A stretch of DNA of 64,000 nucleotides from Sedimentisphaerales bacterium. GTDB lineage: Bacteria; Planctomycetota; Phycisphaerae; Sedimentisphaerales; Anaerobacaceae. Below the pieces are notes generated by a model, which saw only the letters and a program-made list of their open reading frames with translations, did not search any database and was not told the DNA's origin. Location: assembly GCA_016935195.1 (NCBI GenBank), contig JAFGRL010000184.1:1-64000 (forward strand). Direction: 5' to 3'. A program made the position numbers and the translations under genes. This document shows, piece by piece, positions 42,850-52,771 of the stretch; positions within the stretch are counted from its first letter, which is position 1; every line of letters starts with the position of its first letter.

Positions 42850-43824
42850 ATGGTCCAGGTGAGAGATAATCTTGATATTTCTGTGCTCATAGCCACATAT
42901 AATCGCGCCGAGATATTGTGCGAAACGCTGGATGCCATGACCCGTCTGGAGTGGAACGGACTCTCAGTTGAGTTTGTTATAGTGGACAACAACAGCTCAG
43001 ACCACACAAAGCAAATGATAGAATCTTTTAAAGACCGCCTTCCCATCCTGTATCTCTTTGAGCCAAGGCAGGGTAAGAATTGTGCCTTGAACCGCGCTTT
43101 GGACGAGGTGAGCTTGGGAAGAGTAGTAGTCTTTACCGACGATGATGTCGAACCCCAGTCTGATTGGCTGAAAGCTATTGAGTCAATCACGAAGCGAAAG
43201 TCTGAATACAACGTGTTTGGTGGCAAGGTGACCTTGATTATGCCCGATATAGAGCTGCCATACTGGGAGCAGATTAAAAATGTCACGGGTCTGCGTTTTG
43301 GAGCCCATGGCTTGGCTGATGTTGAATGCCCATTTCCTGCTGGCAGATTTCCCTCTGGATCAAATCTCTGGGTGTCACGGCATATACTAAAAAGCGACTT
43401 CCGTTTTGACGAGTTTTTTGGCCCGCGCCCCGACAGCCGAATAATGGGTAGTGAGTCAACATTCATAAGAAAACTTACCGAAGATGGCCACGAGATTTTT
43501 TATTCTCCGCATGCTGTTGTCAGACATCGCCTTCAGCCTGAGATGTTAAGCTTATCTGGCATTAAGGAGAGGGTATGTCGCGCCGGGCGTACCAGCCCTC
43601 ATTTTTGGGGCCTGAAGCCACGCAAGCTGTATGAGCAACATCGCTTCTTATGGTGGCTGTTGCGTACACTTGCGCTGGCTAAGTGTTTGTTGAAATACAT
43701 TGTAGCTAAGATTTCTTTGTCACGCTGTCAGCGAGTTGTAAGGACTCTCAAAGCTCTGAACGGGATAGCCTACAATATTGAGTCGCTGAAAATTGCATAT
43801 GGGGATTTATGGTCGAAGGCGTAA
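42850..43824 (+). CDS. Family 2 glycosyltransferase
   Basis: A 324-residue GT-A enzyme. ISVLIATYNRAEILCETLDAM, VIVDNNSSDHTKQMI and the metal-binding VVFTDDDVEPQSDWL (about 95-108) show a canonical GT2 fold. The C-terminal hydrophobic and basic helices (about 260-300) suggest peripheral membrane contact. AGGA sits just ahead of ATG 42850. It is 6 bp from the next GT2 gene, implying cotranscription. Confidence 0.9.
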   Translation: MVQVRDNLDISVLIATYNRAEILCETLDAMTRLEWNGLSVEFVIVDNNSSDHTKQMIESFKDRLPILYLFEPRQGKNCALNRALDEVSLGRVVVFTDDDVEPQSDWLKAIESITKRKSEYNVFGGKVTLIMPDIELPYWEQIKNVTGLRFGAHGLADVECPFPAGRFPSGSNLWVSRHILKSDFRFDEFFGPRPDSRIMGSESTFIRKLTEDGHEIFYSPHAVVRHRLQPEMLSLSGIKERVCRAGRTSPHFWGLKPRKLYEQHRFLWWLLRTLALAKCLLKYIVAKISLSRCQRVVRTLKALNGIAYNIESLKIAYGDLWSKA

Positions 43825-43829
43825 CGTAA

Positions 43830-44684
43830 ATGGCTATAGAGTTGGTCTTCATAACTTACAATAGGTTGAAGTACACGAAACTGGCGTTAGCATCCATCAT
43901 CGCCGACCCAGAGGAGGAGTTCTCTTTAGTTATTTGGGATAATGCCTCAACAGACGGTACCGTCGAGTACTTAAAACACGAAGTTAATGACTCCAGGATT
44001 TCTGACATTATCTTTTCCAATGAGAATGTTGGCCAAATATCAGCAGTAAACGAAATATGGAGCAAATCCAGGGCCGACCTTGTAGGTAAACTTGACAACG
44101 ATTGCCTCATGACGCCGGGCTGGACTCGCACCTTGGCCAAGGCGCACCAGGACATTGACAATTTAGGAGTAGTGGCCTGCTGGCACTTTTCTCCGGAGGA
44201 TTTTGACTATGCCCGTGCTATGCACAAAATACAGCAATTCAATAACCATCGAATTCTAAGACATGCCTGGACTTGTGGTACGGGTTTTTTGATTAAACGC
44301 GACACATTCCGCAAATTTGGTCCTATACAAGGAAATGCCACTACGAAATATTGGCTTCGTATAGCAACCGCGGGATATATTAATGGCTTCTATTATCCAT
44401 TGATTTACCAGGAGCACATGGATTATCCCTGGTCTGAGCACTATGCATATTTTGACAACTTAGAAAAAGGTTTTGAAAGGGCTGCTACAGCTAGAAAAAT
44501 CAACATACGTACTATCGATGAGGCCAGAGCCTGGCACAAGACCGTTGTGGAAAACGTACTCTCCGGTCCATTGGATCACAAATATTATATCGGTTGGCGT
44601 GCGAGATTGAGAAGGACAGCTTCAAGAGCTTCAAAGATGTTTATACATCGTGTCGGAAAAGACGGAAATAATTCTTCAGGTTGA
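43830..44684 (+). CDS. Family 2 glycosyltransferase
   Basis: A 284-residue GT-A enzyme. IELVFITYNRLKYTKLALASI, VIWDNASTDGTVEYL and VGKLDNDCLMTPGW (DxD-like DND near residue 87) are the GT2 elements. WTCGTGFLIKRDTF marks the acceptor region. It overlaps the pyruvyl-transferase gene by 4 bp. It may add the residue that is then pyruvylated. Confidence 0.87.
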   Translation: MAIELVFITYNRLKYTKLALASIIADPEEEFSLVIWDNASTDGTVEYLKHEVNDSRISDIIFSNENVGQISAVNEIWSKSRADLVGKLDNDCLMTPGWTRTLAKAHQDIDNLGVVACWHFSPEDFDYARAMHKIQQFNNHRILRHAWTCGTGFLIKRDTFRKFGPIQGNATTKYWLRIATAGYINGFYYPLIYQEHMDYPWSEHYAYFDNLEKGFERAATARKINIRTIDEARAWHKTVVENVLSGPLDHKYYIGWRARLRRTASRASKMFIHRVGKDGNNSSG

Positions 44685-45997
44685 GTGTGGAAACACTGCA
44701 AAACAGAAAAACACAAGTCTGCCTTTTAGGTGCTTCACTTAGCGCAAGCAATCTGGGCTTATGTGCGTTGGCAGAGGGCAGCATAAAGTGCATTCTCAAT
44801 CGTTGGCCTAACGCCGAGATTACATTGCTTGGCCACGACATAGAAGTCAAAGACCACCGTTTGAAGTTACTCAACCAAGAAGTGAAGATAGTAACAATGC
44901 CTATAAGATTTTGTAAGAATCTTTTACTGCCGTACCATTTCAACGTGTTGTTGCTGAGTGCTTTGCTACTGAAAATACTGCCTTGGAGACGGTTCACGAA
45001 TTTTCTTTGCAAAGTCAATCCTTATGTCAGGAGATTGGTTGAAACAGACCTTGTGTTTGATCTTACCAGCGGCGATAGCTTCAGCGACATGTATGGAATG
45101 CGCAGGTTCATAATAGGTTGGTTGCGCAGATTTCTTGTCATAATGTATGGCAAGAACTTGATGATGTTGCCGCAGACTTACGGACCACTTGAAAGGCCAC
45201 TGACTAAAGCAATGGCTAAGTACATTTTAAGTCATGCAGATATCATTTATTCGAGAGACGCAGACGGGGTAAAAGTTGTACGTAGTCTTTTGAACAGTTG
45301 CAGTCTTGACCGAAAGATAGATTTTGCTCCTGACGTTGCCTTTGTTTTAGATGCCCAAAGACCTGAGGTAGTTGATGTGGGATTGTTGGCTGACAGCAAA
45401 AGCAACGATTCTATTGTAATCGGTTTCAATATCAGCGGCCTTCTCTTCAATGGCGGGTATACTCGTGACAACATGTTTGGTCTCAAAGTTGCATACACTG
45501 ACTTAATTCATGGCATCATAGACCTCTTCATGAAGATGGACTCCACGATTATGCTATTGGTTCCCCACGTATTTGCACCTGTCAACAAGGTTGAAAGCGA
45601 CGTGTACGCGTGTTCGCAGGTATATGCATCAGCATGTGAAAAATATAAGAATAGAATATTCATAACTCGCGGCGAATACAACCAGCATGAAATCAAGTAT
45701 GTAATTGGCACATGCGACTTCTTTGTAGGTTCGCGAATGCACGCTTGTATCGCAGCACTGTCCCAGGGAATACCAACCGTTGGGTTTGCTTACAGCACCA
45801 AATTTCGTGGCGTGTTTGAAACTGCTGGGATGGAACAATTTGTTACTGATATGCGTCAAAATACCCAACAGGAGGTTCTTGCAACCGTATCTCAGGCATT
45901 CCAGCAGCGTCGGTCGGCCGCTGCACATCTTAACTCTGTTCTGCCCGGCATAAAGAAAACAGTTCTAAATATATTCGAGGATGTAGGAAAACCGTGA
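44681..45997 (+). CDS. Polysaccharide pyruvyl transferase
   Basis: A 438-residue PS_pyruv_trans-family protein. CLLGASLSASNLGLCALAEGSIKCIL is the family's N-terminal nucleotide-like fold start. MLPQTYGPL, YSRDADGVKVVRSL, APDVAFVLD and GSRMHACIAALSQGIPTVGFAYSTKFRG are its key motifs. It adds pyruvate ketals to sugar residues, giving the polymer negative charge. TTG 44681 overlaps the upstream stop. Next comes an FrhB-like iron-sulfur protein, a pairing often seen in EPS loci. Confidence 0.92.
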   Translation: MSVETLQNRKTQVCLLGASLSASNLGLCALAEGSIKCILNRWPNAEITLLGHDIEVKDHRLKLLNQEVKIVTMPIRFCKNLLLPYHFNVLLLSALLLKILPWRRFTNFLCKVNPYVRRLVETDLVFDLTSGDSFSDMYGMRRFIIGWLRRFLVIMYGKNLMMLPQTYGPLERPLTKAMAKYILSHADIIYSRDADGVKVVRSLLNSCSLDRKIDFAPDVAFVLDAQRPEVVDVGLLADSKSNDSIVIGFNISGLLFNGGYTRDNMFGLKVAYTDLIHGIIDLFMKMDSTIMLLVPHVFAPVNKVESDVYACSQVYASACEKYKNRIFITRGEYNQHEIKYVIGTCDFFVGSRMHACIAALSQGIPTVGFAYSTKFRGVFETAGMEQFVTDMRQNTQQEVLATVSQAFQQRRSAAAHLNSVLPGIKKTVLNIFEDVGKP

Positions 45998-47241
45998 AAC
46001 AATTAAAAACTGTTGACCAGTTGGTTTCGTGGCGGCTGTGTCTGGGCTGCGGCGCATGCCTTCACGCCTGCGAAGACAAGAATATCAAGCTAATTGATAT
46101 CCCAGATGAGGGATTGCGCCCGACAGTTAATACGGCAAGCTGCAAGCGGTGCGGCAAGTGTATGGAGGTATGTCCTGGCGCAAAAGTGACACACCAGAAA
46201 TTCAATGACAAGTCAATGCCACAACTTCGCCGGTCCTGGGGTCCAGTGCTGGAAGTATGGGAAGGTTATGCAAGTGATCCCGAAATTCGCTTTAGGGGCT
46301 CATCTGGAGGGCTTGTCACAGCGCTGGCGCTGTTTTGCCAGAAAGAAAAGCAAATGGCAGGTGTTCTGCACATCGGAGCTGATCCCCAAAAAGCCTGGCG
46401 TAACGTGCCAGTGATCAGTCGTAACAGATCGGAGCTGCTGGCAAACTCCGGTTCACGCTATTCACCGGCAGCGCCATGTGAAATGATAGCCTCAGTCGAA
46501 AAAGCTGATTCTCCTTGTGTCTTCGTCGGCAAACCGTGTGATGTTGAAGCCTTGTATAAGTTACAGCAGGTCAAACCGAAATTGAAAGATAAGGTGGGAT
46601 TGTCGATTAGTATTTTCTGTGCGGGCACACCGAGTACCAATGGTAATAAGGCAATGCTTGAGGTTATGGGCGTGAAGCCCTCGGAGGTGGTGGAGATTCG
46701 ATACCGAGGCTGCGGTTGGCCTGGAATGACTACTGTCAAGCATCGCGATAACGGACAGCTATACCAGTTGACCTACGAACAGTCGTGGGGCCAAATTCTA
46801 AGTAATTATGTGCCTTTAAGATGCCGTTTATGTCCCGATGGCACAGGTGAGTTTGCAGATATTTCGTGTGGTGATCCATGGTACAGGGATATAGAACCGG
46901 ATGAACCGGGTCAGTCGCTGATACTGGTCAGAACAGAAAGAGGACGCAGACTTTTACGCGACGCTATTGACGCAGGTTATATCAAGTTGGTTAAGGCGGA
47001 ACACGAAATTGTGGCTCTCTCTCAAAAATCACTGCTTAATAAGAGGCGAAATCTCTGGGGTCGACTTTTTGCAATGCACTTAATGCGGGTTCCTACACCA
47101 CATTTTGTAGGCTTTTCTTTGTTCGCAGGCTGGTGGAAGCTGTCTGTGTCACAGCAGATTCGCTCGGTCTTTGGGACATTTTATCGTATCGTATCCAGGA
47201 AACTGAATAGACCTTCAGATAATTGTTCAACAGGAGTTTAA
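45994..47241 (+). CDS. FrhB/FdhB-like 4Fe-4S protein (F420-hydrogenase beta family)
   Basis: A 415-residue protein with two N-terminal 4Fe-4S motifs: cysteines 16, 19, 22, 26 and 50, 53, 56, 60. An FrhB/FdhB N-terminal domain (RGSSGGLVTALALF) and C-terminal domain follow (FCAGTPSTNG, YRGCGWPGM, LRCRLCPDGTGEFADISCGDPWY). Relatives reduce F420 or flavin cofactors. In EPS loci they commonly sit beside pyruvyl transferases, where their role is not settled. It overlaps the pyruvyl-transferase gene by 4 bp, so the two are coupled. Confidence 0.9.
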   Translation: MKQLKTVDQLVSWRLCLGCGACLHACEDKNIKLIDIPDEGLRPTVNTASCKRCGKCMEVCPGAKVTHQKFNDKSMPQLRRSWGPVLEVWEGYASDPEIRFRGSSGGLVTALALFCQKEKQMAGVLHIGADPQKAWRNVPVISRNRSELLANSGSRYSPAAPCEMIASVEKADSPCVFVGKPCDVEALYKLQQVKPKLKDKVGLSISIFCAGTPSTNGNKAMLEVMGVKPSEVVEIRYRGCGWPGMTTVKHRDNGQLYQLTYEQSWGQILSNYVPLRCRLCPDGTGEFADISCGDPWYRDIEPDEPGQSLILVRTERGRRLLRDAIDAGYIKLVKAEHEIVALSQKSLLNKRRNLWGRLFAMHLMRVPTPHFVGFSLFAGWWKLSVSQQIRSVFGTFYRIVSRKLNRPSDNCSTGV

Positions 47242-47251
47242 GCGGCAAATA

Positions 47252-48574
47252 ATGTACGGTCCGACCATAATAATCACGTGTATTTTGGTGTTGCTAACAT
47301 TTGCATTGCCTCGAAAATACTTTCTGATACCTTTCATACTGACGGTCTCCTTTATCCCTTTTGATCAGAGAGTTATTATTGGAGGTTTGGACTTCACACC
47401 GTTGAGAATACTGCTGGTAATAGGAGTGTTGAGAACATTCCTTCGATCCGAGGCAAGACATATTAAATGGAACGTATTCGACAAAATGATTTTTGCATGG
47501 GCTGCTTGGGGGGCCATCGCTTATATAATTCAGCAAGGCAACATGTCAGCTGTTATCAACAGATCGGGCGTAACGTTTGATATTGTAGGTTTGTACTGGT
47601 TATTTCGACAAAATATTCGTTCGTGGGATGACGTTGACTTTATTGCACGAGCTTTTGCTGCAGCTGCATTGGTGTCAGCGTTGATGGTGTTGCTTGAGAG
47701 GGGAACAGGGTGCAATCCCTTTCAAATTTTGGGCAGAGTCTATACGGGAATGCACCGCGGACGATACAGGTGCAGAGGCTCATTTCAACACTCAATCATG
47801 TTAGGACTGTTTTGGGTTAATCTCATTCCAATATTTGTTGGTTACGCCCTGACCAACCGTGCCAAGGCTTTTTACTGGTGGATGACCGCAGCAGCTTGCG
47901 TATTAATCGTCTTTTCCTCCGGTTCGAGCACCACTTTGGTTACATTATTATGGATTTTACTCCTGCTGCCTCTTTTTGCTATTCGACAGCATGGCAAAGT
48001 GATGGCTTTTGGCTTATTGGGATCAATTGCAGGTCTTCACCTCGTTATGAACAAGCCTGTATGGCACCTCATCGGCCGAGTCAGGATTATAAGTGGTTCA
48101 ACTGGCTATCACAGGTATCGTCTGATTGACGCAGCCGTTAAGCACTTCGATGAGTGGGCGTTCGTAGGCATACGCAACACCGAGCATTGGGGTTATGGCT
48201 TGTTTGATATTACAAATAATTACATACGTCAGGGTGTGAATGGCGGTGTAGTAACCCTGGGACTGTTTATTGTCGTCTTGGTGATGGCGATAAGCATTTG
48301 CGGCAGGTATTCCTTGCGAAAAGTGCCGAGGAAAGAGCAGTGGCTGGCATGGGCTTTTTGCGTTTCGGTTCTGGCACATTGCATGTCTTTCCTTGGTGTT
48401 TCTTATTTTGGAAAGATTCCTATGCTTCTCTATTTGACCTTTGCAGTTGTGGCAATGGTGTATGATATGTCACGCAGCCCGTCGTTGGCTAACCGGTTTA
48501 CTCTATATGAACCTTATCGCACACAGCCTCAGGATTATACCGCCGACGCCACACATGGGCCTGTAACCCTTTGA
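47252..48574 (+). CDS. O-antigen ligase/polymerase-like membrane protein
   Basis: A 440-residue protein with about 11-12 membrane helices and a periplasmic loop between about 250 and 320 (HRYRLIDAAVKHFDEWAFVGIRNTEHWGYG). FSSGSSTTLVTLLWILLLLP is the conserved Wzy_C-type helix pair. It may polymerise repeat units (Wzy-like) or ligate the chain to a lipid. The presence of a separate ABC exporter leaves the role open. The ORF begins at ATG 47252 right behind the FrhB-like gene. Confidence 0.82.
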   Translation: MYGPTIIITCILVLLTFALPRKYFLIPFILTVSFIPFDQRVIIGGLDFTPLRILLVIGVLRTFLRSEARHIKWNVFDKMIFAWAAWGAIAYIIQQGNMSAVINRSGVTFDIVGLYWLFRQNIRSWDDVDFIARAFAAAALVSALMVLLERGTGCNPFQILGRVYTGMHRGRYRCRGSFQHSIMLGLFWVNLIPIFVGYALTNRAKAFYWWMTAAACVLIVFSSGSSTTLVTLLWILLLLPLFAIRQHGKVMAFGLLGSIAGLHLVMNKPVWHLIGRVRIISGSTGYHRYRLIDAAVKHFDEWAFVGIRNTEHWGYGLFDITNNYIRQGVNGGVVTLGLFIVVLVMAISICGRYSLRKVPRKEQWLAWAFCVSVLAHCMSFLGVSYFGKIPMLLYLTFAVVAMVYDMSRSPSLANRFTLYEPYRTQPQDYTADATHGPVTL

Positions 48575-48594
48575 TATGAATAACGTTAAGGGAC

Positions 48595-49878
48595 ATGAGT
48601 CAACCAGCAAGTCCTTACAAAGTGACAACACGAAATTTTATTGATGATTTTGCGATGCAAAGGATAAATGAAAATAGCACAAAAGCTACCGAGAGCAGTT
48701 GGGAAGTTACTGTTGCAAAAAGCATAGATGCTGTGGAAGGCATACGCCCCATTTGGGAGAAAATGCACAGTGGCGAGAGTTATCCTATCATTAATTCAGA
48801 CATCGATAGATACCTTTCTGTCATCGAAGCATGCGGTAATAACGTTCGCCCATACGTTATGTTGCTTAAGGAAAACGACCAGCCTGTAGCAATGTTAATT
48901 GGCCGGCTTGAGCAAAATCAAATAAAGTCGAGACTGGGCTATAAAACATTGCTTACACCAAAGCTAAGATGCCTGACAGTTGTATATGGTGGCATTATTG
49001 GTCAGCCCAGACCAGACGCTTATGTCTTATTGGTTTATGAGCTTATGAAGATTTTATCTCGCCGCGAATCTGATGTGGTGTATTTCAACCATCTTAGAAC
49101 CGATTCCGTTGTCTATCAGCTCGCGCGGGAAATGCCCGGTTTTTGGTGTAGAAGCCGTTTTCCTAAAATCGAGCCGCATTGGAAAATGTCCGTGCCGGAT
49201 AATATTGATCTGTTCTATGTGAGGTGTTCTAAGAGTCACCGAAAACACCTTCGGAGATATCAACGAAGACTGCAGAATGATTACGAAGACCGAGTAAAGA
49301 TTTCGACCTATAGTCAAATGAACGAAATTGAAAGGGTGATCGAAGATGCTTCTGAGATATCTCGAAAAACATATCAATATGCCCTCGGGTACGGTTTTGC
49401 TAAAGATGGGAAAAGACAGGTACAACTCCAGACTGCGGCGAGAAACGGGTGGCTTCGAGCCCACATTCTGTACGTAGCTAATGAACCAATTGCCTATCGG
49501 ATTGTCCTGAAATATGGAAGAACTTGTTTCCTTAGTGGCACTGGCTACGATCCGAAGTGGCGAAAATATAACCCTGGTACGATATTGTTTCTAAATGTTT
49601 TGGAAAAGCTCTGTGCTGACCATGCGGTTGAGTCGATTGATTTTGGCTTTGGTGATGCTGAGTTCAAACGTAGCTACGGTGATCATCATTGGCAGGAAGC
49701 TTCCATTTACATTTTTGCCCCAAGGCTGTATCCAATCGTTGTTAACGTACTGCGCACCTCTATTGTGGCAGTAAATTCGGCTCTGAAACACATTTTCCGA
49801 AAGGCAGGTTTTGCCGCCATAATAAAACGCAAGTGGCGTAATGCCTTACAGGCAGGAAACAAACATCGTAGGGAGTAA
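48595..49878 (+). CDS. GNAT/FemAB-like acyltransferase
   Basis: A 427-residue protein of the GNAT-fold BioF2/FemAB-like group (Acetyltransf_6). SKSHRKHLRRYQRRLQ is the basic segment before the core, WLRAHILYVANEPIAYRIVLKYG is the beta-4/beta-5 part and DFGFGDAEFKRSYGDHHWQE (about 350-370) is the conserved end motif. Similar proteins appear in PEP-CTERM EPS loci and acylate glycan or cell-wall residues. It overlaps the deacetylase gene by 38 bp. Confidence 0.83.
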   Translation: MSQPASPYKVTTRNFIDDFAMQRINENSTKATESSWEVTVAKSIDAVEGIRPIWEKMHSGESYPIINSDIDRYLSVIEACGNNVRPYVMLLKENDQPVAMLIGRLEQNQIKSRLGYKTLLTPKLRCLTVVYGGIIGQPRPDAYVLLVYELMKILSRRESDVVYFNHLRTDSVVYQLAREMPGFWCRSRFPKIEPHWKMSVPDNIDLFYVRCSKSHRKHLRRYQRRLQNDYEDRVKISTYSQMNEIERVIEDASEISRKTYQYALGYGFAKDGKRQVQLQTAARNGWLRAHILYVANEPIAYRIVLKYGRTCFLSGTGYDPKWRKYNPGTILFLNVLEKLCADHAVESIDFGFGDAEFKRSYGDHHWQEASIYIFAPRLYPIVVNVLRTSIVAVNSALKHIFRKAGFAAIIKRKWRNALQAGNKHRRE

Positions 49879-50617
49879 CGAAATCATATTTTTACGTGTC
49901 ATTATCAGCATTCTTGGCGCCGTTTTTCTTTACATTGGAATCCCATGGATTCATAAGCAGAGTTTACGGTTATTGCTGAAACGAAAAACTAGAAAGTTTA
50001 AGTGTTTTGCCCTGACTTTTGATGACGGCATGTCTTTTCACAATGGTCCTGGTGCCAAGCTCACTACAGCCGTCTTGGATATTTTGGCGCAATATAATGT
50101 TAAAGCTACTTTCTTCCTTGTGGGCAGACATATAACCGGCCGTGAAGAGGTAGTGACCCGGATAAAGGCTGATGGACATGAGATCGGAGTACATGGATAC
50201 GAACATCTGAATTACTGGAAGGTGTCCCCTTTTAGGGCGTTGTCTGACATTAAGCGTGGCTCGGAGGTTGTCAACGAGATACTTAGAACTAGCAGGGTCG
50301 CCTATCCATTTCGTCCGCCGTACGGAAAACTCAACTTGCTTTGTCTGTTGTACCTCTGGATATGTAGAGTGCCAATTGTGTATTGGACCTTTGACCTGGG
50401 TGATACGTGGCCTGCTGACAAACGGGATAGTCAAAGGATTGTCGCTATGGCAAAAGAGTGCGACGGTGCTGTGGTACTAGCCCATGACTTTGATAGGATC
50501 GACGAGAGTGCAAACCAAATGGTTTTGGAATCGGTATCGGGGATTTTGGCGCAGGCTGATAAAAGAGCAATGCCCCTGCTTACAGTTTCGCAGTTGTTAA
50601 AAGGCCACAAACAGTGA
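49841..50617 (+). CDS. Polysaccharide deacetylase (NodB domain)
   Basis: A 258-residue protein with an N-terminal membrane helix (about 18-36) and a NodB homology domain. Metal and catalytic motifs are TFDDG (D61, D62), HEIGVHGYEH (H118, H122) and RPPYG (R158-G162); the late WTFDLGDTW supplies the hydrophobic and Asp motif. It removes N-acetyl groups from hexosamine polymers at the outer face of the membrane. The start at ATG 49841 lies inside the upstream gene; no better start was seen. Confidence 0.9.
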   Translation: MPYRQETNIVGSNEIIFLRVIISILGAVFLYIGIPWIHKQSLRLLLKRKTRKFKCFALTFDDGMSFHNGPGAKLTTAVLDILAQYNVKATFFLVGRHITGREEVVTRIKADGHEIGVHGYEHLNYWKVSPFRALSDIKRGSEVVNEILRTSRVAYPFRPPYGKLNLLCLLYLWICRVPIVYWTFDLGDTWPADKRDSQRIVAMAKECDGAVVLAHDFDRIDESANQMVLESVSGILAQADKRAMPLLTVSQLLKGHKQ

Positions 50618-51573
50618 AGTCATTGGATGTTTCGATCATTATAGTTAGCTGGAACACACGCGATATTCTGCGTAATTGTATGAAATCTGTATATGACAAG
50701 TCTGGCAAGGTCGACTTTGAGGTGATTGTCATTGATAACGCTTCAGACGACGATTCAGCGGAAATGGTCGAAACCAACTATCCACAAGCTATCCTAATCA
50801 AGAATGAAGAAAACCGTGGTTTTGCTGTGGCGAATAATCAGGGCATGAAAATTGCAAAAGGTAGATATGTGCTGCTTTTGAATAGTGACACAGTCGTTTT
50901 AGAAGACGCCATCGCTGAAACGGTATCGTTTTCAGATGCACATCCTGAAGCAGCCGCGGTAGGCTGCAAAGTTCTTAATCCGGACAGAACACTACAGCCA
51001 ACATGCTTCATGTTCCCATCAGCGGTTAACATGGTTCTATCAAGTACCTATTTATACAAGGTGTTTCCGCAGAGCCGGTTTTTCGGTCGTGAGCGAATGT
51101 CCTGGTGGGATAGAAGCGATACAAGAGAAGTTGACGTTGTGACCGGCTGTTTCATGTTGGTCAGGCGGGAAGCAATAGACCAGGTTGGCATGATGGATGA
51201 GCGTTTCTTCATGTATGGAGAAGAAACCGATTGGTGTTATCGTTTTAAGAAATCCGGATGCAAGGTATTCTTTACTCCGTGTGCTCAGATTATCCATTTC
51301 GGAGGACAAAGCACCAGGCAACGTGCAACGGAGATGATTCTGAGACGTATGGGCAGCAGACTACTGTTCTTTGAAAAGCACGGGGGCAGGTTAGAATATG
51401 CCACGGCATGTCTGCTAATCGCATTGTTCTTTTTCTTAAGAGTTCCTTTCTGGCTGGCAAGAACCCTGGTTTCAAAGAACAATGGAAGGGATTGTCTGAG
51501 AATAGCACACACGTATGTCATAGGCGGATTCTATGCTCTTACTGGTGGATCGGGTCTGTACAGAGTGAGATGA
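50614..51573 (+). CDS. Family 2 glycosyltransferase
   Basis: A 319-residue GT-A enzyme. VSIIIVSWNTRDILRNCM, VIVIDNASDDDSAEMV and the metal-binding LLLNSDTVVLEDAI (about 87-100) are present. DERFFMYGEETDWCYRF (about 195-212) is the family's acceptor motif. A hydrophobic helix near 270-285 suggests membrane anchoring. GTG 50614 overlaps the deacetylase stop by 4 bp. Confidence 0.9.
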   Translation: MKSLDVSIIIVSWNTRDILRNCMKSVYDKSGKVDFEVIVIDNASDDDSAEMVETNYPQAILIKNEENRGFAVANNQGMKIAKGRYVLLLNSDTVVLEDAIAETVSFSDAHPEAAAVGCKVLNPDRTLQPTCFMFPSAVNMVLSSTYLYKVFPQSRFFGRERMSWWDRSDTREVDVVTGCFMLVRREAIDQVGMMDERFFMYGEETDWCYRFKKSGCKVFFTPCAQIIHFGGQSTRQRATEMILRRMGSRLLFFEKHGGRLEYATACLLIALFFFLRVPFWLARTLVSKNNGRDCLRIAHTYVIGGFYALTGGSGLYRVR

Positions 51574-51592
51574 AAGCAAAGCCGGAGATGAT

Positions 51593-52771
51593 ATGAGACA
51601 GATTGACGTTATCTGTTTTGGTGGTAATGACTGGTGGTACCACAACCGTGACCACTTAGATATACAAATGCTCAGCCGATTCGCAAGATACGGTAAGGCT
51701 GTCTATATAAATTCCATAGTTATGCAGAAACCTAATATTACGCAGAACAGAAACTTCACAAGGAAACTTATTAGAAAAGCGAAAAGCATCCTCAGAGGTT
51801 TGAAAAGAACCGAGAAGGGCTTTTGGGTATACAGCCCATTTTCGCTGCCTGTCCACCATATTGCCTGGGCCAGGAGGATGAATGAACGATTATTGCTATT
51901 GCAGGTATGGCTAATGAAACTCAGAGTCGGGATTCAAAAGCCTGTTGTATGGGTGGCTTGCCCGGCAGCGTGCGACGTGGCGATAAAAATAAAGAAGCAG
52001 CGGCTTATCTATCAGAGAAGTGACCGCTTTGAAGAATACCCTAACGTGGATGCAGAAACAATACGGTATTACGATCGGAAACTAAAAGCCAAGGCTGATT
52101 TAACAGTATTTGTAAACAGTTCAATGTACGAGCAAGAACGCGCACAGTGTAAAAAGGCAGTGTATATTGACCAAGGCGTTGACTATGACATGTTTGCTTC
52201 GGCGGAGAGAATCGAAACTGTTCCTGATGAAATGCGAGAGATGAAAAAACCGATAGTCGGTTTTTTCGGCGGGATTGATGATCATACTTCTGATATTGGT
52301 CTTCTCGAAAAGGTAACGGAACTGCTGGGGGAAATTACTTTTGCATTCGTTGGCAATGCCTCGTCGGACTGCTCCCAATTAAGCTCGAAAGACAATGTTT
52401 TGATGCTTGGCAAGAAACCATACGAACAAATACCTCACTATGGCAAATGTTTTGATGTGGCCATTTTGCCGTGGCGAAACAATCGCTGGATAGAAACTTG
52501 CAATCCCATAAAACTCAAAGAGTATCTGGCACTTGGCAAACCTGTAGTCAGCACGCCATTCCCCGAGTTGCGCAAGTATCGCGATGTTGTCTACGAAGCT
52601 AAGACACCGGAGGAATTCGCCGGATGCATAAAAAAAGCGCTGGCAGAAAATGGGCCACAGCGCATAGCTGCTCGAAGAAAAAGGGTTCATCTGGCTACAT
52701 GGGATAATAAGATGCAATTAGTTATAGATGAGCTTTTTGGAAAAGAGGCCAATTCTGAAAAATCAAACTGA
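51593..52771 (+). CDS. GT-B family glycosyltransferase
   Basis: A 392-residue GT-B-like protein that begins VICFGGNDWWYHNRDHLDIQ, followed by YQRSDRFEEYP and a donor domain with IVGFFGGIDDHTSDIGLLE and CNPIKLKEYLALGKPVVSTPFPELRKY. It belongs to the TuaH/GumK-like group that can transfer hexuronic acids or related sugars. The donor is not known from sequence. It is directly followed by the Alg14-like gene. Confidence 0.85.
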   Translation: MRQIDVICFGGNDWWYHNRDHLDIQMLSRFARYGKAVYINSIVMQKPNITQNRNFTRKLIRKAKSILRGLKRTEKGFWVYSPFSLPVHHIAWARRMNERLLLLQVWLMKLRVGIQKPVVWVACPAACDVAIKIKKQRLIYQRSDRFEEYPNVDAETIRYYDRKLKAKADLTVFVNSSMYEQERAQCKKAVYIDQGVDYDMFASAERIETVPDEMREMKKPIVGFFGGIDDHTSDIGLLEKVTELLGEITFAFVGNASSDCSQLSSKDNVLMLGKKPYEQIPHYGKCFDVAILPWRNNRWIETCNPIKLKEYLALGKPVVSTPFPELRKYRDVVYEAKTPEEFAGCIKKALAENGPQRIAARRKRVHLATWDNKMQLVIDELFGKEANSEKSN

